64,000 nucleotides of DNA, from contig JAKFAO010000003.1 of assembly GCA_021527695.1 (NCBI GenBank), forward strand, positions 620,001 to 684,000. The letters are read 5' to 3'. The notes beneath the pieces were generated by a model, which ran no database searches, had not been told where the DNA came from, and was given only the letters and a program-made list of their open reading frames with translations. The position numbers and the translations under genes were made by a program. Positions 56,960 through 64,000 of this stretch are shown piece after piece. Source of the stretch: Naematelia aurantialba (taxonomy: Eukaryota; Basidiomycota; Tremellomycetes; Tremellales; Naemateliaceae). The stretch's first letter is position 1. Each line of letters opens with the position of its first letter.

Positions 56960-58181
56960 TCATTCGCGCCTTTGCGATCGCAGACTGATCCTCTCGATTC
57001 CCCTCCTCCCACCAGGACCGAGCCCGATTCTGCCACCATGCTCTAGTATCCTAATAGCCTGCGGCCCAGAAATGTACCATCCCCATCCGAGCCTCTGTTT
57101 GCTTTCCTTCTCTGTTGCGTTCTCATCTCTCGGCGCCACCAGCCCATCCTGATCGTGCGGGATTCCATTTACCCTTGCTTCCGAGCTCGCAGGATTGCGC
57201 GCCAAAGACGACCCATTCTCCTGTGCTGGCGGTGCTGTCACAAAGGTATCCGCTGGTTGAGGGGGTTGCTGCTGATGCTCTCTATCTCTGTCTGGTTTCA
57301 AAGCGGGCGAGGAAGAGAAGGGATGTTTGAGACGTCCCAGCCACGTCGGCTTGCCCGAGAGCACATGGAGATGGAGGTGCGATACGGAGGAGAAAGGGGG
57401 GATGTGGAAGCCTGTGTTGAGGCGGGACGCAGACTTGAGGGAAGGCCTAGCGGAGGCGTGCACGGCGGTGGCGAGGGATAACATGCGATTCACTGTGTTG
57501 TCTTCAGTCGCCAGTCAGATGGGCGAAAGGAGGGGTCTGAGAAAGTCGGTGAGAGCGTGGTAGTAAGCCACAGAAAGGGGCCGTGAGGGGACAGAGGGAC
57601 GGAGGATAATGAGAGGGAATGGGAAGGGATGAAGTCTGGCATTGCGTCTGGAACTCGGGACACAGACTTACACAGTGGAATATGTGCAGAGTTCAATTCC
57701 CGTACGGTGGAAGCTTAGGTCGTATCAGCAGAGACAGGGCGCAGAAGGCTAGCTAGAAAGTTGGAGGGTTAGATGAGAGAGTGGGGCCTAGGGCATTAGG
57801 CGCTTACCGAGGTGATAGCGGGGAATGATGAGCAGGTGCTGTTCAGCCTGAGGCCAGCTTTACCCAAGGATCAGCTACGCCTACGCTCGAGTTGTAGGAT
57901 AAGCAAGGTATGTACCGATCGTGAAATGCAATCAGTTCGTCATCCTACGGCGAGACCCGTCAGCCGGCTTCACAAATTCGACTGGGGCCGAGCAGCAGGA
58001 AGAGCGGGTACCCGTACGGGCGATGTGGAATGTAATGTACCTCGTACACGATGTTGAAACCCTTCTCCCGCGATACCCCGCAAAAGATACATCCCTCAAC
58101 TGTGGGCCGCCCATCGTCGAGCAATGGCCGTGTCTCCGCCCGTGCTGGTGCTGGGTCAGATAGGCATGAGAGGAACTTCAT
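56960..58181 (-). CDS. HIT-domain nucleotide-binding protein (HINT3-like) with C-terminal extension
   Basis: Histidine-triad hydrolase/transferase acting on nucleotide phosphoramidates; branch most like HINT3. Exons in minus order: 58181-58041, 57944-57916, 57857-57808, 57713-57672 and 57492-56960, giving 264 residues. Seen: EGCIFCGVSRE (CxxC), DELIAFHDRWPQAEQHLLIIPRYHLG, TVRELNSAHIPLLNRML, and GFHIPPFSSVSHLHLHVLSG, the H-phi-H-phi-H triad. After the triad, where the HIT fold normally ends soon, the protein runs on for about 120 residues (Pro/Gln-rich linker, then a basic GLGPGGRRGIERISLR end). Exon 3 was started at AG 57858 rather than at the CAG seven bases later, because only this keeps phase. 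Small exons (29, 50 and 42 nt) hide the gene from ORF searches. Confidence 0.85.
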
Positions 58182-58538
58182 GGATGCTGTATGGGTTGTC
58201 TCAAGTCAAGAAGGCTAGTGACCTATGGGTGCAGACAGAGGTCACGTCATCACTGTTGGACGCGTGTCCAAGTGAGACGTCCAAGTCTCAAGAGGGTCGA
58301 TATAACTCGGACATATGAACGGGTTATATATATGAACGGGTTATATACATGCATGAGGACGAAAGTAGAGACCAAGAGTAAAAGGTGGAGTTGGGTTAGG
58401 CGTGCCATTAGGTGACCGAGTTGTTGCAAGCCTTACTATTTGCCTCCAATATTGACAACGCGCCTTATTTTCTTTGTCCACGTCAACTAGCTGTTTGGTT
58501 TGTATAGACATTTCAGCGACGATGTCTTGATCTAGTCG
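58182..58538. promoter_or_regulatory. Divergent promoter region between HIT and RecQ genes
   Basis: 357 bp between starts. It contains a duplicated GAACGGGTTATATA block (about 58317-58348) that could supply TATA-like elements. This assignment is by position and base content only. Confidence 0.4.
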
Positions 58539-61500
58539 ATGACATGGAACTCGATGACCCATCTGCCGGCCGGGGTATCAGTAGCGGGAATGGGCACAGA
58601 GGCTCCTCCGTCCACCATCTTCCCTCTACCTTGTTCGACTCCAGTCGAGGGGTCGTATCAAAACCTCATCGAATCCAGTCAGGTAAGCCGATCGAACTCT
58701 CTCTATCAAGCCCTGGATGTACCTGCTGCTCACATTCCCAAGTATGCAAGAGACAATTTCAGGCCCACCAAGCGACGTTTCCAAAAGACACTTTCCGGCG
58801 ATGAAAACGAGGCGGTCTTGAGATTACGGCTCAAGCAGTGTGAGCACGCATAATGGTAGAGCGATGTAGAGCCCTTCTCACAGGTACAGATTGGGGTCAT
58901 TCCGCGTTTCGGTACCCTCAGCTGGAGATATGCCTGAGTGCGATGAAGGATCACGATATCCTCGTGGTTGCTCCTACGGGCTTGGGGAAATCGTGCGTCC
59001 CAGCAGGCGAGAAAGGGTGAGCTGACGTTCAAATCCAGAGTGTGCTTCCAAGTCCCGGCTATCGTCAAGGCATATGGCATCACCCTGGTTGTCTCACCCC
59101 TGCTGGGTCAGTCTTTGTCTTTGTTGTGACGATGCCTGACGCGATACGCAGCTTTGATGAAGGACCAAGTACGCTCGTTGCAGGAAAAAGGTCTTGCCGC
59201 CGAAATGCTCTGCCATGAGACGGAGGAGACGAAACGGCAAGAAGTGTGTAACTGAGAAATGGCGACGCTGCGGCTTACGGCAATCAGATTTCACGAAGCT
59301 TGCGAATGGCGCATCCGGCCATCCGACTTCTCTACGTCACTCCCGAGATGCTTTTCAGTAAGCGAGTGCAAGCGGACCTTCAAGTGGCGTACTCGCAACG
59401 CCAATTGTGTCGGCTTGTAGTGGATGAGGTGAGCACATCACAGCCACCTCCAGAGCAAAAGCTGACCCTACACAGGCACACGTGTTGGAAGTACGTAGGG
59501 ATTCCCTACTGCACCTGGGTGAGCTCACCTTATTGCAGGAGTGGGGTCTCTCCTTCCGACCAGTGAGTGGTCTCCCTTTCCTACCCTCTCTCGGATCCCC
59601 GGTTGTTCATTGCATATCAGGGCTATCGTCTGCTCAAGGACTTCCGCGTCCGTTTTCCGGATGTCCGCATCACGGTAGGTGTTGGTGTGGCCAACCTGCC
59701 GCCCAACTGATACCTATCTAGGCTTTGACAGCCTCCGCTACAGCGGAGATTCGAGCCGATATAACCCGAAATCTTAAATTGCGAAGAGACAATCTTGCCC
59801 AATGGGTACGGCCGTTCAATCGCAAGAATCTTTTCTACGAGGTCCGCCCATCCCTCCTGTCTACTCATTACACCTACCGTCCTCCCCTGCTTATCCTCCA
59901 CAACCTACTCGTTCTCCGCTGCCTACTCATGCTCCCCGCCCTCCTCTTCTTCCCTGACAATTTTTCCCTGCATGCCGAAACGCTAAACTGAGCTCGCGCA
60001 GGTACGATACAGAGGAAGCGAGAATGCACATAAGAGCAAGGCCGAAGATATCGCAGATTTCATCATCACATACCGGCCAGAGGCGCTGCGTATCAACCAC
60101 GCCCATGACATACCATCGGCCACCATTTGTGGCCTGGTATATTGTAGGACGCGACAAGCTGTAAGTCATTCTTCCCCTTTCTGGACTTGTGCTAACAGGT
60201 CATCTCAGTGTGATGATGTGGCGAGAACTCTGAAAGCCCGAGGAGTACGAGCTGCCGTTTTTTATGCTCGTAAAGGTAATGGCCGCAGCATCAACGACGA
60301 AATTTTGGCCAAGTGGCAGAGCGGAGAGTACGAGTGCATTGTCGCCACGATCGCTTTTGGCATGGTAAGTACAAGCCACCAAGATCCTCCCGCTGACGTG
60401 AATAGGGCATAGATCAAGCTCACGTACGCTATGTTGTGCACTACGACGTGCCAAAGAGCTTCGAAGGTTGGTATGTATGTAGTCTGCGCTAATCAGATCA
60501 GGATTCTACCAGGAGACTGGACGCGCCGGACGAGATGGCCATGTGAGTTGTTCGCTGTTTTCAGTGACACGAGCTTATGGGCAGATGTCCCGCTGCGTTC
60601 TGTATTATTGCAAGTCTTGTTACGCTGCCCCAGCGGTATGTCGCTAAACTCTGTAGCTCGCGAAGATGCGCGATCCCTCCGCAGAATGGTGGAGTCGGAA
60701 GTTGACAAATGCGCCAATGAGGTTGCCAGCAAGGGTCAGATCCTTGCTGGAGAGGAGGAGATTGCAAAAGCCAAAACGCGGTGCTTGAACAGTTTCAAAC
60801 TGGTTGGTTGAACAGTGGATCAATGTGATTGCTGATCATTATCGTACAGTTGCAACAATACGCCGAATCCACTTCAATCTGCCGGCATATCAGCATCTGC
60901 CGATACTTTGGGGAAACGGTCGACCATGTCGACGCTACATTGAAGTACACATACTGTGCAATGATGTGTGATGTGCGTGATGTCTCTTGGCCTTGGGTCT
61001 CGGTTGACGATGAACAGGTGTGTACGAATCAAGCTGCCGTCATACGACGGGCGGCGAATATCACCGAGGATATCGATGTTGCGTCTCAAGTCGTCCCACC
61101 CGGACCCATGCCCATACAAGACATGTCTCTCGCCTCCGACTCTGCGCCAACAAATACATTGGATCTGCTGCACCAGTCCATGGAACTGCCGTCGAAGCCC
61201 GCCGGTAGTCCGGATGCAAAGCAGTTGGCATCTTCTCGAGGGCTATCGTCCAGGAATGTGCCTCGATCGTCGGGCCAGGCAAACTCGTCAAATGTGGAAC
61301 ACAGTCCTCTCGAAGAGGGCTTCAGAGGGTCAGATATGCGGGCAAAAGATGTCAAGATGAATGACCCGCGGCCAGCACGTTGGCGCCCGATCCAATTATC
61401 CGTTGACGAGATCCTTGAAGAGAGTCCTCATGCTGGCCCATCGCGACGTCGTAAATGCCCGGACCAGGGTAGTCCTGCTCCCGCCGTTCAGTTGCATGTT

Positions 61501-62422
61501 CCTCTTAGAGATCTAGAAGATGTCTCCGCGCCGACCGTTGGCCTGTCGGCTGGATATCACGACGACGCGACCAGTGGGACATACGCTTTGGCGGGTCATC
61601 AACCTCTTGATCCGGTCAAGCGGCAACAGGCAGAGGACCGATTCCTGAGCGTGGAACCTGAGACGGGGCTGGCTGGCGGACCGTTTGCATACTACTCAGG
61701 TGAGCGCGACGTGGCGCCGGCTGCCAACTCAATGTAGCGCGTCCGAGTGTGGTTCGGTCTGGAAAACCGAATGCATTTGCGGGTTCGTTCAAGACTCCGT
61801 TCCTGCAACGCCAGGCGAAGGTTCGCTGCGGGACAATCGGGGTATGCACGAGGCTTCTGCGCGACTGGAGCTGATCATGACAGGCCGAGCATCGTAAAGC
61901 GGCGCTGCGGCGCGTCAAGGCGTCGTTACGGACTTATATCGTCGACAGCCCCCATGCCGATTCGCTGTGGCAAGCCTGGCGGCCAGACGATCCGCCTCAC
62001 GAGACGAGGTGCGTGACTAGCTCGCCTCTATCACATAGTTTCAGGAGAATGCGATTCTCGCGCATCGTCGAGCGTCGAGCGTCGAGCGTCGTGTACGACA
62101 GGTGCCAGCTGCTGACTCTGGCGATACAAGCAGGAAAGCCATCATTCGCCAGGCTGCGCGCGATCTGGAGCGCGACCTCGTGCGACTCTGCGAGCGGCAC
62201 AACCAAGCTACGCCGGAACACCTCGAGCGTATCGTGGGAGCGCTGGATTACAACCTCAGCGTCTTGCTGCAGCCCGACATGGTCGGTATCATCTCAAAGG
62301 GCGAGTTTGAGGCTGAGTTTGGGCAAGACGCGGATGCAGAGTGGGTCCGGATGGCCGAGCGGGCGATCCGAGGGGTGACGCTGGCGGTGCCCGCGATGAC
62401 GGCGGCGGCGGTGACGGTGTGA
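58539..62422 (+). CDS. RecQ family DEAH helicase
   Basis: 3'-5' DNA helicase acting in recombination and replication repair; RecQ subfamily not settled. About 20 exons: 58539-58839, 58884-58992, 59039-59106, 59152-59243, 59288-59428, 59476-59490, 59539-59562, 59621-59674, 59722-59841, 60002-60160, 60209-60364, 60406-60466, 60502-60542, 60585-60618, 60657-60802, 60850-60972, 61018-61699, 61738-61841, 61884-62008 and 62134-62422, giving about 947 residues. Motifs: FRYPQLEICLSAM (motif 0), APTGLGKS (Walker A), VVDEAH (Walker B, split by an intron), EEWGLSFRPGY (aromatic-rich loop), LTASAT, VATIAFGMGID and QETGRAGRDGH. The RecQ zinc domain follows: ICRYFGE..C..MCDVC. No HRDC domain is recognised. 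The N-terminus is short (about 100 residues). Uncertain points: an optional 60-nt in-frame intron at 58683, and an optional 62045-62101 exon near the 3' end. Confidence 0.9.
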
Positions 62423-62847
62423 GCGATATCTGTACGCGGTCCAGAGCCCATTGGCCAGTGTTCCCGGAGGGTCGTGCGCCTCGCAGTTGTACGCGATACT
62501 TGTTGTACGCGATACTTGTTGTACGCGATACTTGTTGTACGCGATACTTGCTTGCTTGATACGTGTACATGCGGATGCTGTAACTAGCAATATGCGTAGA
62601 TTTCTATCTTGATACGATGAGACTTGTGGCGTTGTAGTCATGCAAAGTGCTAGATGCCCCGGTACAAACTCGAACCTGCACACTTCGGACTCTCAACTCC
62701 AGCTTCAGACCCCAAACTTGCGCTTCAAACCCCGACCCCCAATCCCAAATCCCAAGCTCCCAAGATTTGCATCTGCATCCTGACGTTCCTGACGTGGACG
62801 TGGCACCGGGCAGGGCACCTCAGTCGCCGCCGACGTCGCCGTCTCGC
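62423..62847. other. Convergent intergenic region with 16-bp repeats
   Basis: Between the RecQ and MFS transporter stops. Carries four tandem copies of a 16-bp unit (62484-62552). No gene is supported. Confidence 0.5.
62484..62552 (+). repeat. 16-bp tandem repeat (TTGTACGCGATACTTG)x4
   Basis: Four perfect copies directly downstream of the RecQ stop codon. The spacing is head to tail without spacers, so this is a minisatellite and not a CRISPR array. Confidence 0.9.
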
Positions 62848-64000
62848 TCAGCGGGCAGCTGACAAGAGGGGGGTGCGCGACTGCTCCTCGCTGCTCCGTG
62901 GGCGCTGTGATCTCGCGGGCGTCGTGAGTGGGGTGTGCGTGTGGCTGAGATGATGGCTATATCTGCGACTGCCACCGTGGCCGCCACTGCGACCATGGGG
63001 CGGCGTGTGGCTGTGGACGTAGTTGTGGCTGTGGACGTAGTTGTGGCTGTGGACGTAGTTGTGGCCCGGGCTGAATGCGCTGATGGCGCTGATGGTGCTG
63101 TTTGAGCGGACGTGTCGGCCCGCGAGGTCCCTGTGTTCGACGGCATTCTGGGTTCGCGTGAGCTTGGTGTCGTTTGTCAGTAAGAGGCAGAGGATGGGCG
63201 GGAAGAGTGCGAGAACGACGGCGCCAAGGACGAGTCGGTACCTGTGCGAGTCAGCCGCGTCGCGGGCCTCGCGGACCAGATCGCAAGAAGACTGGATTGA
63301 CGAGACGGCGCCGGCGCCGGCGCCGGTCCCCAAGAGATGCGGAACACAGATACCCACATGACGTCTTGATACGCCTTGATGGCGCCTTGCCTGATCGGGT
63401 CGTCGTCGGGGTACATGGCGATATCTGTGATGCTCCCGTACAGTTGCCGTATGAGCGTCTCGTTGGCCCCCGGGACGTGTTTCCGCAGTTCGCAGGGCAT
63501 GTAGGTCGACCATATAGCCGCTGCGGCGGCCGAGCCGACCGAGTTGCCCACCTCGGTCAGGAGCAGCACCATGGCCGTGACGGTCGCGACGTCGGCGTGC
63601 GCGACCGCCGCCTGCGCAGACACCTGCGTCGAGATGACTGCGAACCCGCCGCCGATCCCCTGCAGCGCCTGGCACGCTACGAGTTGGTATACCGTCCCCG
63701 AAGTCGAGCGCGCCTTGAGCATCAGGCCGACCCCGAACAAACGGATAAGAAGGCCGATGAACAGCATTCTCTAAACACGATAGACAATCAGCACTGTGCA
63801 CCGCGATATCCCTTCACAGCTGAAAGTAGCACGGCGACAGTACTGTGCACCGCGATATCACTTCACAGCTGAAAGTAGCACGGCGACAGTACTGTGCACC
63901 GCGATATCACTTCACAGCTGAAAGTAGCACGGCGACCGGGGCAGTGACAGTGTGGCTTGGCTGGCCTCACCTTGAAGCGCTGTGTCGCGTACATGATCGC
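62848..64000 (-). CDS. MFS transporter, siderophore-iron type, C-terminal part (5' end outside window)
   Basis: Twelve-to-fourteen-helix membrane transporter of the fungal siderophore (Sit1/Arn/Mir) MFS branch, judged from the C-terminal half only. Exons visible, minus order: 64000-63971, 63770-63358 and 63241-62848, in phase, giving 278 residues. Seen: IMYATQRFKRMLFIGLLIRLFGVGLM, QALQGIGGGFAVISTQVSAQAAV, a helix with LLLTEVGNSVGSAAAAAIWSTYMP, ELRKHVPGANETLIRQLYGSI and a last helix LGAVVLALFPPILCLLLTN. The cytosolic tail after it has three tandem HNYVHS units and many His/Ser/Arg residues. The 200-nt intron 63771-63970 holds three 49-bp repeats. Substrate is inferred from family resemblance; other MFS drug-type exporters are possible. 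Confidence 0.8.
63003..63064 (-). repeat. 18-bp in-frame tandem repeat coding HNYVHS units
   Basis: Three copies of GTGGACGTAGTTGTGGCT on the plus strand, giving a His-rich repeat in the transporter's C-terminal tail. Confidence 0.9.
63793..63937 (-). repeat. 49-bp tandem repeat x3 in an intron of the MFS transporter gene
   Basis: Copies start at 63793, 63842 and 63891 with the block ACTGTGCACCGCGATATC and differ by one or two bases. They fill three quarters of the intron 63771-63970. Confidence 0.92.

Noticed and set aside
62484..62552. Evenly repeated 16-bp units, CRISPR-like at first sight
   Set aside because: The copies are head to tail without spacers and the genome is eukaryotic; it is a minisatellite.
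1..64000. Transposon or retroelement remnants
   Set aside because: No transposase, reverse transcriptase or integrase motif, and no long terminal or inverted repeats were seen on either strand.

Overview
This 64-kb window is nuclear DNA of a filamentous or yeast-like fungus, most likely a basidiomycete of the Agaricomycotina type. Nearly every gene is broken by many short introns (mostly 37-60 nt, GT..AG, often with a CTNAC-like branch site), the RecQ gene has about 20 exons, and the Rim15, Sec2, CLASP, NIFK and CipC homologues have the fungal form. There is no operon structure, no plasmid or phage gene, no CRISPR array and no convincing transposon. I found no tRNA or rRNA gene. Exon joins were worked out by hand from splice signals, reading phase and protein-family similarity. 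They are predictions, not transcript data.

Layout, left to right. 0-11 kb (plus strand): the C-terminal part of nucleoporin Nic96/Nup93 (cut by the left edge), an unrecognised single-pass membrane protein, a small CipC/DUF3759 protein, and a NIFK/Nop15 ribosome-biogenesis factor with a very long Ala/Lys repeat extension. 12-17 kb (minus): an AMPK-type glycogen-binding (Crp1/Mdg1-like) protein and a DUF1338 2-oxoadipate dioxygenase/decarboxylase. 17-24 kb: a gene-poor stretch, then an N-acetylglucosamine kinase and a Sec2-type Rab GEF (plus). 24.5-37.4 kb (minus): threonine aldolase, a PDK1/Pkh kinase with a PH domain, and the microtubule regulator CLASP/Stu1. 37.7-49 kb (plus): an HD-domain phosphohydrolase and a giant Rim15 kinase with PAS, zinc-finger, kinase and receiver parts. 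49.8-64 kb is densely packed on alternating strands: dolichyl-diphosphate phosphatase, ribosomal protein eL37, TFIIF-alpha, a DNAJC8/Spf31 J-protein, a HIT-family protein, a RecQ helicase, and the C-terminal part of a siderophore-type MFS transporter (cut by the right edge).

The genes are mostly conserved housekeeping functions and do not form a pathway cluster. Two nutrient/stress kinases (PDK1 and Rim15) lie near each other, but that may be chance. Several neighbours are divergent pairs with 200-400 bp between start codons (Stu1/HD, Cax4/eL37, TFIIF/J-protein, HIT/RecQ).

The most unusual traits are: low-complexity insertions inside otherwise conserved proteins (PDK1 N-lobe and PH domain, DUF1338 enzyme, Cax4, NIFK); perfect heptanucleotide arrays inside introns of three unrelated minus-strand genes; a 6-nt microexon in the eL37 gene; introns with GTT donors; and two gene models (DUF1338 enzyme, CLASP) where canonical splice sites and reading phase do not agree. 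I did not find a clear multi-gene system of a new type.
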